DNA of 64,000 bases from Bacteroidota bacterium (lineage in GTDB: Bacteria; Bacteroidota; Ignavibacteria; Ignavibacteriales; Ignavibacteriaceae), in assembly GCA_021777835.1 (NCBI GenBank), contig JAJYDC010000009.1, positions 1-64,000 on the forward strand, given 5' to 3'. Position 1 is the stretch's first letter. The number at the start of each line of letters is the position of its first letter. Positions 27,717 to 36,999 of this stretch are shown here, piece after piece. Position numbers and translations under genes: made by a program. The notes below the pieces were generated by a model. It was not told where the DNA came from. It was given only the letters and a program-made list of their open reading frames with translations, and did no database searches.

Positions 27717-29807
27717 TTAGGATTTATTTATTTTTATTAAACTTGTTGATTTAGGCTTAACATAAATCATAACTACAATTTTGCTGTAGGTTCTCTTATA
27801 AGTAAGTACCTTCCCTTGAATTAATTCTTTAACAGTTAGAGTTTTATTTAGTCCAAGGTCCTTAGCGTCAATAGTAATTGCAGATCGAATTTCAGTTGAA
27901 TCAGGATTATATATTGTAAAATAAATATTATTACTTCCTTTATCACCGAATCTCTCTAATTTTAAATTATTATTTTTAATTTTTGCATAAGTAACAGGTT
28001 GCCAGCCTGCCTGTGATACTTCTTTAATTAAAGGAATATATTTCTTGAAGAAAGGTCTACCCTGATTATATTTAGTCGAATCTTCCCAATATATATTGTT
28101 TGAAGAATTTGTACTAAAGAAGGATGGGTAAAATCCATAGAACAACATTCTCTCAAAATATATTTTATATCCGTCATAAGGAGGCTGAGTGAATACTTTA
28201 TCATCTAATCCTTCGTTAAGCAAAAAGACAATCGGTTTTTGATAAGATACTGCACGAATAAATTCGAGGTTATTTTCATAGGCTTCACCTTTGGAATACC
28301 AGCTAAATTCCGAGCCGAACAAATCTAAAATACCGGGAGCAAATGGGATCCATCCAAAACCATTTCCCATTGTTAGTTTACCCTTCAAATGCATTTCATT
28401 AGCAATCTTACTCATCATTTCATATTCAGAAGCATAGTTCCATATAGCCGGTTTAGGTTTTTCTAATGATGCAGAAAAAGTAAGAGGAAAGTTAGCAAAT
28501 GCGAATTGAGTTCGGTTATAATTTAGATCGTTGTGCCAGTTCCACTCCATAGAATCGAAATATATTCCATCAACATTCAAATTTATAGCCGGGTCAATTT
28601 CATTTTTTCTTGTAAATTTATATTGGTTAATACCGATAATCTCGGGATTAGCATCCGTTGTTATGCTTACAGCCCATCCGGTTTTGAACCATGGTGTTTG
28701 AAGTTTACGCGCCTGCCAAAGGTTATTCTTATCTAATGTTGCGCTATTCTTAAGCATTTCCTGATATCTTTGCGGAATAACGGTATCACTAACCAGATCA
28801 CTATATGTAATATTAGTGTCCTTAATAGGTATTTGCACATCCCAAGGTTCAGTATACTGGAAGCTATAGACTCCGGCTTGTCTATCTGCATCAATTGTCG
28901 ATTCGTTTAATAACCCGGGATCCTTTGATGCCCAGCTTGTCTCGTGAAATGCAAATCCGAAGTCCTGAAAGTCTTTAATTAAATGCAGCGGCGCAAAAGG
29001 AAGCCATATTCCCTCTTTAGTTACCCGTCTCTTAAAATAATCCGGTTGAATTTCATAATATTTTTTTAATGCCGCACGCATATTCCAGTTAGAATTATAT
29101 TCAAAGAGAAGGAGTTTAAAGAAACTTCTGTTTGGGAATTTTTTTGTTTCTTTAGAAATAGCCATATCAAATTCCGAAATCAGTCCATTCATTGGTTCAT
29201 AAGCTAACCGGAATACTATCGGAATACCCATATCGACCCCCCAGCCAAATCCTGTTCCATCCGATGAAACTGCAGCCAACGGATAGAAAGACATTTTACC
29301 GACTCCTACCTTATCTCCATATCCTCCATTATGCTTCTCATCAATGTTAAACGCCCCGTTCGGAGGGACTACCGTATTTGCGTCTACAAAATTACCGAAT
29401 AGTTTATTGCTGTCTCCAACGGATACCGTACTGTCTAAGTCATAACTCCATCTAACATTTTTCTTCATGTTGCCCAATGGAGATATAAGTTTTAGAGTAA
29501 AGCATAAATCTTCCTTTTTCAAACTTGTTACTTCACCGAACAATTCAATATGAGAATTATATTTCTTAAATGTTAGTTTAACATTCAGATTCTCATTGGA
29601 GAATTCTTTGATAAGACCAATTACATTTTCTTTTGTGCTTTTTTCTTGAATCATTTTAAATGATTCAGATTTTACGGGAGAGAAGTACTGAACTGCAACT
29701 TTTGTTTGATTTATTATTTCCAGCCATTTGTCAACTTGAGCGTTAGCTGGATATACTGCCATTAAAATAAAAATGATTATAAGAAAATATAAATTGCGAC
29801 GTTTCAT
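27717..29807 (-). CDS. Secreted glycosidase-like protein, family not assigned
   Basis: The 696-residue protein starts with a signal peptide (LYFLIIIFILMAVYPANAQ). An N-terminal beta-rich region (about 30-230) is followed by a central region that reads like a TIM barrel: GIWLPFAPL, NLNVDGIYFDSMEWNW (candidate catalytic Asp/Glu), KLTMGNGFGWIPF and LDLFGSEFSWY. It ends with a beta-sandwich. The acidic residues at strand ends are typical of retaining glycosidases, but I cannot place it in a numbered GH family. It lies 5 bases before the end of the GH36 gene and 20 bases from the permease gene, so it is part of the same transcript and probably helps degrade the same glycan. Confidence 0.62.
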   Translation of the reverse strand: MKRRNLYFLIIIFILMAVYPANAQVDKWLEIINQTKVAVQYFSPVKSESFKMIQEKSTKENVIGLIKEFSNENLNVKLTFKKYNSHIELFGEVTSLKKEDLCFTLKLISPLGNMKKNVRWSYDLDSTVSVGDSNKLFGNFVDANTVVPPNGAFNIDEKHNGGYGDKVGVGKMSFYPLAAVSSDGTGFGWGVDMGIPIVFRLAYEPMNGLISEFDMAISKETKKFPNRSFFKLLLFEYNSNWNMRAALKKYYEIQPDYFKRRVTKEGIWLPFAPLHLIKDFQDFGFAFHETSWASKDPGLLNESTIDADRQAGVYSFQYTEPWDVQIPIKDTNITYSDLVSDTVIPQRYQEMLKNSATLDKNNLWQARKLQTPWFKTGWAVSITTDANPEIIGINQYKFTRKNEIDPAINLNVDGIYFDSMEWNWHNDLNYNRTQFAFANFPLTFSASLEKPKPAIWNYASEYEMMSKIANEMHLKGKLTMGNGFGWIPFAPGILDLFGSEFSWYSKGEAYENNLEFIRAVSYQKPIVFLLNEGLDDKVFTQPPYDGYKIYFERMLFYGFYPSFFSTNSSNNIYWEDSTKYNQGRPFFKKYIPLIKEVSQAGWQPVTYAKIKNNNLKLERFGDKGSNNIYFTIYNPDSTEIRSAITIDAKDLGLNKTLTVKELIQGKVLTYKRTYSKIVVMIYVKPKSTSLIKINKS

Positions 29808-29812
29808 AAGTT

Positions 29813-32008
29813 TTACCGATTTTCTTTAACTGCTTTTAATAGCAAATATTTATCAAAATTTATGTGAAGATAAGGCACGTTTACATTGATATTGGCAATT
29901 ACTTTGCCTGTGTATAGATTATAGACTTTATAATTACCCCTCTCCAGACCTCTTAATTGAACTTTACCGTCAAAATTTTTAGTAGCAAAAAAAGAATAAT
30001 AATATGAATTGCCTTTTTTAATCAAATGAGTTTCCGGTTTATCAAAGGCTATATCGTAAAGATTTAAATATTTACCTTCACTCATTTTTTCGGTGTTATA
30101 GATTTGCATCCATCGTTTGTAATATTTTTCTTTTGCCGGATCAAGCATTAAAGTCGAATCAGCCTGTGCAATACCATCAAAAGTAAACTTTGAAGCAGGG
30201 ATACCTCCAACAGCTAAAGTAGATGCGAAATCTTCTTTACCGTGAGGAATAAATTTCTGCAACTTATCGTCCCAAGTGCGGTTTGTAAGTTCAACATGGT
30301 CTCCACTATAAGACTCCCTATTTCCATATAAGGCTCGGAATGTCTTTCCTTTTAGTCTTACCTGCCAGGAGCTCAACGGATCCGAGGCGACTGTTTGATT
30401 TACATAAGGAAGATTATAGATTGAAAAATTAGTTCCGCAAGGGCATGCCTGAATTACGAAATTAGGGTTCAAAGATATTGCTGTTTTATAAAGGTCTTTG
30501 AAAAACCCGGGGACTCCTTGAGTTGATTCATCAGGATTTTTATGATGATGTTCGGGATTATAGCATGGCTGTACTTCATTTAAATTTTGTCCATCAATCT
30601 TAAATCCGTCGATTCTCCATTTTGTAATTGCTTTCTTAAGAAACGCCTGATAATATTCTCTGACCTGCGGTAATGCAGGGCAAAGCAGATAAGAATTCCA
30701 CCAGGATACTTGCACCCTTTGTCCATTCTTATCAAGCAAAAACCAATCCGGATGCTCAAGAGCTAATTTACTCTGAGTTTTCATTCCGTACTCATTCATT
30801 CTATCGGGAAAGTGCTTAACATTATAAGAAGAGTCCTGTGCTGCAAACGGCACCCACCAGAGTCTTACTTTTAAGCCATGAGAATGAATTGCATCAATGA
30901 ATGATATAAAGTCTTTTTCACCGCCGGGGAATTTGTCAAGACTTGGTTCCCAATCTCCGTCCGCATTCTGCCAGCCATCGTCTATTGTCACCCATTTAAA
31001 TCCAAGTTTCTTAACTTCATTTAAACTCTTAAGGATTTGTTCTTTATTAAAATTTCTTTCATAACCCCACGCGCACCACTCAGGCTGAAAAGCATCTTTA
31101 GGCGCTTCGGGATATGAAAAACCTTCCCTCTGCATTAGTTTAGAATAAGTGTGTAATCCGTTAAAATAATCACCGTGGTGAGTAATTATTGCCAATGGAA
31201 CTTCCGATAAACTTTTTCCGGGCTGAATTATATATTGATTTGAATCTTTAACGGCAAACGAAACGGTTCCGGAATTTTCAACTTTTACAGGTAATGATAT
31301 TAACTGAGGAGCAACATCTATAGATGCAAATGCAAGTCCCTGCTCTTTTGTCCATAAATCAACAACGGGTATTCCTCCTCCATAATCTGGAGCATTCATA
31401 CCCTGATAATTTTCTCTGTTATAGGATGGAGTTAACGGAAATATCCAATCATATCTTTCTGGGTAACTACCTCCTTGAAAGCTCCAAAATTTATATGAGC
31501 TGTCCGCTCCAAAGTTTTTAGCGTCAAGAGCAGTGTTAAAGGCTTCATATTCACTTATTACAATCGGCTTATTACTTTCGTTAATTAAAGAAGCTTTATA
31601 AAGGATAGAGTTGTTTAATTTCTTAGGAATAATAAATACAAAGCTTTGCTCCAAACTTGAATCCTGAGATAAAGCAGTAAAAGATATTGTTTTTAAGTAT
31701 TCAGAGCCTGGACTATTTTGAAGTGTTTTTATTGATGAACTATTAATATTAAACGTTTGAACATTATTGATATTCTTTAAATTAACTTTAAATAAACAAT
31801 TTCCTCGAGCAAGAAGCTTTATTTTTTTTGAGTTGTTGAGAAAAGAATAAATTATAAAGTCTGTATTTTTATAAACTTTTATTAAGATTTCTTTGTTCGC
31901 AATATTAATAGGAAATTTTTTTTCTTGTCCAGCAGGATAATTTTTTATAAATGGCAGAAATATTGTAAACAGAGAAATAATTATTAGAAACTTAAAAAAC
32001 TTATTCAT
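29813..32008 (-). CDS. GH36-type alpha-galactosidase, secreted
   Basis: This 731-residue enzyme has an N-terminal hydrophobic secretion segment (FLIIISLFTIFLPFI) and a beta-sandwich domain. A clear GH36 barrel follows, with WVTIDDGWQNADGDW, KVRLWWVPFAA, and WRIDGFKIDGQN, where D472 is the expected nucleophile. ASDPLSSWQ (D543) matches the acid/base aspartate. A small beta domain closes the protein. It should cleave terminal alpha-linked galactose, or a related sugar, from glycans. It is the second clan GH-D hydrolase in the locus, not a close copy of the 877-residue one. No T9SS tag is present. Confidence 0.85.
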   Translation of the reverse strand: MNKFFKFLIIISLFTIFLPFIKNYPAGQEKKFPINIANKEILIKVYKNTDFIIYSFLNNSKKIKLLARGNCLFKVNLKNINNVQTFNINSSSIKTLQNSPGSEYLKTISFTALSQDSSLEQSFVFIIPKKLNNSILYKASLINESNKPIVISEYEAFNTALDAKNFGADSSYKFWSFQGGSYPERYDWIFPLTPSYNRENYQGMNAPDYGGGIPVVDLWTKEQGLAFASIDVAPQLISLPVKVENSGTVSFAVKDSNQYIIQPGKSLSEVPLAIITHHGDYFNGLHTYSKLMQREGFSYPEAPKDAFQPEWCAWGYERNFNKEQILKSLNEVKKLGFKWVTIDDGWQNADGDWEPSLDKFPGGEKDFISFIDAIHSHGLKVRLWWVPFAAQDSSYNVKHFPDRMNEYGMKTQSKLALEHPDWFLLDKNGQRVQVSWWNSYLLCPALPQVREYYQAFLKKAITKWRIDGFKIDGQNLNEVQPCYNPEHHHKNPDESTQGVPGFFKDLYKTAISLNPNFVIQACPCGTNFSIYNLPYVNQTVASDPLSSWQVRLKGKTFRALYGNRESYSGDHVELTNRTWDDKLQKFIPHGKEDFASTLAVGGIPASKFTFDGIAQADSTLMLDPAKEKYYKRWMQIYNTEKMSEGKYLNLYDIAFDKPETHLIKKGNSYYYSFFATKNFDGKVQLRGLERGNYKVYNLYTGKVIANINVNVPYLHINFDKYLLLKAVKENR

Positions 32009-32118
32009 AGTCTCATTTTCTTTTTTGTTTTACCATCTCAATTTAGGATATCAAGTAAAAATATCCGGGACTACTTTTACAAGTAGCCCCGAATTTAGAG
32101 TAGAGGATAACTAACTAA

Positions 32119-33864
32119 CTACTTCATGAGTACCATTTTCTTTGTAATCTGTTGATTACCTTGAATAAGGGTATAGAAATAAACGCCGCTTGACAAATTA
32201 TCCATATTGACTTGATAATTGTAATCGCCTTTATTCTTATACGAATTATTAACTAAAGTTTTTACTAATTGTCCCATCAAATTGTAAATTTTCAGACTCA
32301 CATTACCAGCCTGAGACAAGCTGAATTTAATGTTTGTTGTAGGATTAAAAGGATTCGGATATGCTTCATAGAGAGCAAACTGATTAGGTACTTGTGCAAC
32401 AGTTTTTGGAACACCTGTATAACCGCCGGTAAACCAACCCGGATCTCCAACCGGTTGACCATCAGTGCCTGCGTTCTTTAAAGCTGTGTTACTGTACTGC
32501 ATATCTGCTAGCTCAGGAAGCGGCCAAGCAGGAATCCAGTTCGAACCAGTTACACTCTGAGGTTGATACCCATAGATATCAGTAGTGGCTGAATTTGTTC
32601 TAATATCTACGCAATACTGAAATATTCCTACACCGTTTCCGGTATTATTCAGCAATACTTTATCAATCGAAGATCCATATCCGGGATCGACAAATTGATT
32701 GCCGGATTCAACCAAATTTGGCCAATGTGTTTTATCAGTAAACATTCCAGTAGTTCTTGTATTCATCCAGGAAGTTGTATAAAGTGAATCTGTATGAGCA
32801 GTATCATTCCATGCAGTCCAGAAGTTTGTAACGGCTGCCGGCTGATAATAATCATTATTCTTTACTTCAATAGTTCTTTTAGCTTCTGCTAACCATCTAA
32901 GATTTGGATTACTTGCGTCTGATGGGTCAAAAACGGTATCCTTAGCAGCATCAAGAGTATCTAAATCAATAATTGACCCTACCTCAATTGACCATAATTG
33001 ATCCCACATGCCTTGATATTCCGGAATGGTAATACCGCCAACCCAGTTAGCATAAAATATATTATTGTTAATTTTTGCATCTGTTACGTTAAAAATCCAG
33101 AATGGATTTTGGAAAGTTAAAAGGACACTATTATGAGTAAATTCAAAATACTTAGTATATACAGAAGTTACAGGGCAAGCAGCGTAAGCATTGATAGCAA
33201 GTATAGTGTTATTTCTCATTACAATTGAATCAGTTATAGCACTGTTGTTCTGATTTCTTAAAGCTTCGCCAGAATACCATTGAGTGGCTGATACCATGTT
33301 TCTAAATTTACAATTGGTAACGAACATATCATCCCAGTTTCCGCTATAACTTATAGCGTTCTCCGGCCAATCTTCGAATATTACATTATCAACATAAAGT
33401 TTAATATAATCACCGGAAATTTGAATTAGCGCTCCTATTCCGTTTACATTAAGCTGATTAATTGTGTTATTCGTAGCCAGACCGGTAAGATAAAGGTTCT
33501 TGAACGTTCCTACCGTATTGCTTCCGTTCATAACGAACAAATAGTATGGTAAAGATCCATCGCTAAGAACACCCGGCTGAATACATGGAGGTCTGCCATT
33601 AGATCCTAGCACCCCTTCAACAGTAATACTTGTTTTAACTGAAACCGGGCCAAGGAAAATGTATGTCGTATCAAGAGAAACAAGTTTATAAACGCTATGT
33701 GCTTGCGTACCAGAAGAAGTTGTATCACTATTTATAACCTGATCTATGCTCGCCCCGTTTGCATAAACTACTAGTGTATCGCCGCTAGCAGCTAAAACTT
33801 TGCTAGACGATAAAGCAAAAACCATAACCGCCATAACTAAAGCTGCAGTTAATGTTGATTTCAT
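32119..33864 (-). CDS. T9SS-exported beta-helix-like surface protein
   Basis: This 581-residue protein has a signal peptide (ALVMAVMVFALSSSKVLA). A region of about 400 residues rich in Asn, Ser and short beta strands looks like a right-handed parallel beta-helix of the pectate-lyase-like kind (for example FTHNSVLLTFQNPFWIFNV, NNNIFYANWVGG). The last 85 residues are a T9SS type-A sorting domain (AYPNPFNPTTNIKF, SSGVYFYTLIQG, KKMVLMK), which directs export across the outer membrane. The ATG has an AGGAG site. It follows the TonB receptor gene, the place where SusD-like lipoprotein genes usually lie in Bacteroidetes. Whether it binds or cuts glycan is not known. Confidence 0.78.
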   Translation of the reverse strand: MKSTLTAALVMAVMVFALSSSKVLAASGDTLVVYANGASIDQVINSDTTSSGTQAHSVYKLVSLDTTYIFLGPVSVKTSITVEGVLGSNGRPPCIQPGVLSDGSLPYYLFVMNGSNTVGTFKNLYLTGLATNNTINQLNVNGIGALIQISGDYIKLYVDNVIFEDWPENAISYSGNWDDMFVTNCKFRNMVSATQWYSGEALRNQNNSAITDSIVMRNNTILAINAYAACPVTSVYTKYFEFTHNSVLLTFQNPFWIFNVTDAKINNNIFYANWVGGITIPEYQGMWDQLWSIEVGSIIDLDTLDAAKDTVFDPSDASNPNLRWLAEAKRTIEVKNNDYYQPAAVTNFWTAWNDTAHTDSLYTTSWMNTRTTGMFTDKTHWPNLVESGNQFVDPGYGSSIDKVLLNNTGNGVGIFQYCVDIRTNSATTDIYGYQPQSVTGSNWIPAWPLPELADMQYSNTALKNAGTDGQPVGDPGWFTGGYTGVPKTVAQVPNQFALYEAYPNPFNPTTNIKFSLSQAGNVSLKIYNLMGQLVKTLVNNSYKNKGDYNYQVNMDNLSSGVYFYTLIQGNQQITKKMVLMK

Positions 33865-34026
33865 GAAAAGTCTCCTTCCATTGAGAGATTATTTAAAAAT
33901 TCGAACAATACTAAATTTGATAGAACTTATTAAATTGGCTTCTATCAACCATTTAAGAAAATTTTTAACAGCCTCCTTTCTCTATTAGTCGCATTGTTAA
34001 TAACATTAATTTTCAGAAATATTCTT

Positions 34027-36945
34027 TTAAAGTCCCCATCGAAGTCCCAAATCTCCGGTCATACCGTAGTTTTGAACTGCCTGAGGCACTCCGCCTCCCT
34101 GAATCACGCTTATATCATTCGCTCCATTTATGTTGTATAGATCTCCAAAAATCTGAATGTTAAACCAAGGCAATTCCTGTTTACAGGCCAAATCCCAACG
34201 GGTATAAGCGGAAGTATTAGTTCTTAATTGAGGCCAGAAGTTAGCTCCAGTAAAAATATCGGCTTGATAAAGCATAGATACCCTAATTGAAAAGTCTTTA
34301 TAATCAAATCCAAGAGAAAGGTTCGCAATATTGTCAGGCTGATCTAAAAGTCTATCAGTAAAGGATGTATCTTTGTAGCTGATTGCACGTCCGGTTGAAA
34401 TTATTTTAACGTATGGATACTGAGCTTTCGAGAAAATATGTGTGAAGTTTGCGCTAAATACTAATCCGGACAAGGGACCCGGCAGATACCAGAAATGAGT
34501 CTGCCAGTCAAGTTCCATTCCATAGTTGTTAATCATGTAGGAATCATTTACATAAGTAGTTACACTATAAGTTCCTGTAGGTGTTGAGGATGTAAGACTA
34601 GCAGGAAAATATTGCTGAGCACTCGCACCCGATACATAGAAGGTCCACGGATAAATTAAATTATCAATTTGTTTTAGAAAAGCGCCTGCAGTGAACAATC
34701 CTATTGTATTATTATAAAATGAAAAATAAGCGTCATAATTTCGAGACCTGGATGGTAATGTTTTATAATTATTCCATGCTATAGTCCCATTTCCGACATC
34801 AATTCTCGGAATGATTGCGTTAAAATCCGGGTAGGCTATCGTGTTAGTATATGATAGACGAACATCGAACCAAGTTAGAGGTTTATATCTCAATGAAAAA
34901 TCCGGAAGCCAGTACCCGTGATTTTGGGTTACAGTTGTGTCATAGTGATTATATGCATTAAAAGAATTTCTGCTTTCTATTCCACGAACGCCGGTATAAA
35001 CAGACTCAAGATTCTGATAACGTACACCGGGTATGAAAGTTATTTCAGGTCCGATATTTACAACTGACATTAAATAAAATGCCGATTGGTATTCATTTCC
35101 TGAATAATTATAAGTATTAGATAGGAAATTATCATGACTAAATGCCTGAGAACCATTGTTTGCAGCAATGTTCTCTACATTCCGTTTTAATAGATCAACC
35201 ATTTGTGATAATTTTGCGAGACTCAGCGGCTCAACTAAAGCGTAATCACCGTTAAGGAATTTGCCATAATTATAATTAGGATCGGCAAAATCAGTAATTG
35301 GGATGTTGTACTTTGCGCTTTGAGGCAATGAGAAATATGAAATTATTAAATCATTTGCATAAGATGCACCGCCATATTGGAAACCGCCCCCATCATACTG
35401 GTCATAACTATATGATCTAGTTTGATATCTGTACATACCTCCGAATTTAATCATTGCAGTGATTAGGTCTGAAAAATTAATATTTGTTTTAAAATCCAAT
35501 GATCCTGTTAATGCGCGCTCACGAGAGAAACTACTGTTGTTATAAACTGTGTTTAAGATAGTTTTGGAAAAATTAGTAATTACTGATTTTGGAACATCTA
35601 TTGGATTAACACTTTGGGTATTATTAAATTGACTAAGCCCTGCCGAAGGTTGAAGGAAGTTTATTGACCAGTCATTCGGATCCTTCGTCTCCGAATAAGC
35701 ATGTGAAAATTTTGCGTCCATTTTAAATATTGGCAACTGCTGTTGAAAGTCAATCCCATTTGTAATTGTTGTCGATGAGCTATTAGTATTTGATAGTGCA
35801 TAGAACAACTGATTATTTGCAATGTCGAAGGTTTCCTGTCTTGTCTGGTTATTTGAATTCCCTGTACTGAAGAAATTTGAAAGTTTAATTTTCCCTTCCG
35901 GAAGTTTATAGTCGATAACCAACGCCGCATTATTTCTTTGTATATCTCTAGGGATATCATATAGATTCAGCGCTGTAGTATAATATTGGGTTGTACTATT
36001 GCTCGCATGAGTATATGCAGCGCCCATTTCATTAGACGTTAGATTTTTTCTTTCAATATCTACTTGCGCAAAAATACCCAGACGATCATTTAGAAACCTT
36101 TCTTCTGCGCTTCCAACATATTTGTAGTTATTAAATTTGTTATAAGCATCCGAAAGATTGTTGTAGCCTCCCTGTACAAGAAGTCCAAATTTTGGAATTC
36201 CGGGTTTTCCTGCTCTTGCCTCCCTCAATTCAAAGTTTACGGTACCTCCTATTACATTAGCATCCATATCCGGAGTAACTGTTTTTGAAACCTGAATCCC
36301 TTCAAGCATATTTGAAGATATCATGCTTAGGTCTGTGCTTCTATCATCGGGATTTGAAGAAGACATTTGAATACCGTCAATCGTAATTTGATTATACTTC
36401 GGCTGCATACCGCGTATCACTACTTCAGTACCTTCGCCGCCGTTTCTAAGTACAGAAATACCGGGCAATCTTCCGACTGATTCTGCGGCATTTGCGTCTG
36501 GCAACTCCTGAATCTTAGCTGCCGAAACAACATCAAGAATTTGGTCAGACGACAACTGCTGGTTAATTGCTTGAGTTTGTCCGCTTGCTTGTGCTGTTAC
36601 TACGACTGCTTTTCCTTCAACTCCAACCGGTTCTAGTTGGAAATTTTGCTTAAGACTTTCATTTTCTTTAATCGTAGCTTTTATATTTTGCGTTTTGTAT
36701 CCGATATAAGTAGCACGCAGTGTATATGATCCGGGCTTAACATTTAGAATTACAAATCTTCCATTCATATCAGTTGCCGCGCCCATACTTGTGCCAACAA
36801 TCATTATATTAGCGCCAAAAAGACCTTCTCCTGTCTTTGCATCTTTTACATATCCTTCTACATTTGAATTTGATGCAAGCGTACTTTTACTGATAAAAAT
36901 TATTATTAAGAACAAAGCGCCCAAAACAGAAAAAATTCTATTCAT
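34027..36945 (-). CDS. TonB-dependent outer-membrane receptor with carboxypeptidase-like regulatory domain
   Basis: This 972-residue receptor has a signal peptide (SVLGALFLIIIFISKSTLA). A carboxypeptidase-like regulatory domain follows (about 27-115, VEGYVKDAKTGEGLFGANI, GRFVILNVKPGSYTLRATY). Then comes a plug (about 130-250, including LPDANAAESVGRLPGISVLR and VVIRGMQPKYNQITIDGIQM), and a long beta-barrel ends in GLRWGL. Such receptors import large substrates across the outer membrane with energy from TonB. In this locus the substrate is likely an oligosaccharide released by the secreted hydrolases. No SusD-like partner gene is present. The ATG is preceded by AAGGAGAG. Confidence 0.92.
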   Translation of the reverse strand: MNRIFSVLGALFLIIIFISKSTLASNSNVEGYVKDAKTGEGLFGANIMIVGTSMGAATDMNGRFVILNVKPGSYTLRATYIGYKTQNIKATIKENESLKQNFQLEPVGVEGKAVVVTAQASGQTQAINQQLSSDQILDVVSAAKIQELPDANAAESVGRLPGISVLRNGGEGTEVVIRGMQPKYNQITIDGIQMSSSNPDDRSTDLSMISSNMLEGIQVSKTVTPDMDANVIGGTVNFELREARAGKPGIPKFGLLVQGGYNNLSDAYNKFNNYKYVGSAEERFLNDRLGIFAQVDIERKNLTSNEMGAAYTHASNSTTQYYTTALNLYDIPRDIQRNNAALVIDYKLPEGKIKLSNFFSTGNSNNQTRQETFDIANNQLFYALSNTNSSSTTITNGIDFQQQLPIFKMDAKFSHAYSETKDPNDWSINFLQPSAGLSQFNNTQSVNPIDVPKSVITNFSKTILNTVYNNSSFSRERALTGSLDFKTNINFSDLITAMIKFGGMYRYQTRSYSYDQYDGGGFQYGGASYANDLIISYFSLPQSAKYNIPITDFADPNYNYGKFLNGDYALVEPLSLAKLSQMVDLLKRNVENIAANNGSQAFSHDNFLSNTYNYSGNEYQSAFYLMSVVNIGPEITFIPGVRYQNLESVYTGVRGIESRNSFNAYNHYDTTVTQNHGYWLPDFSLRYKPLTWFDVRLSYTNTIAYPDFNAIIPRIDVGNGTIAWNNYKTLPSRSRNYDAYFSFYNNTIGLFTAGAFLKQIDNLIYPWTFYVSGASAQQYFPASLTSSTPTGTYSVTTYVNDSYMINNYGMELDWQTHFWYLPGPLSGLVFSANFTHIFSKAQYPYVKIISTGRAISYKDTSFTDRLLDQPDNIANLSLGFDYKDFSIRVSMLYQADIFTGANFWPQLRTNTSAYTRWDLACKQELPWFNIQIFGDLYNINGANDISVIQGGGVPQAVQNYGMTGDLGLRWGL

Positions 36946-36999
36946 ATTTCTCTCCTTAATTAGTTTAATTTTAAGGTTAATAAGTATTTCAAAAACATT

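Noticed and set aside
29813-32008. The two clan GH-D hydrolases as recent gene duplicates
   Set aside because: They differ in length (731 against 877 residues), in N-terminal domains and in the nucleophile context (FKIDGQ against FKWDGF), so they are distinct family members.
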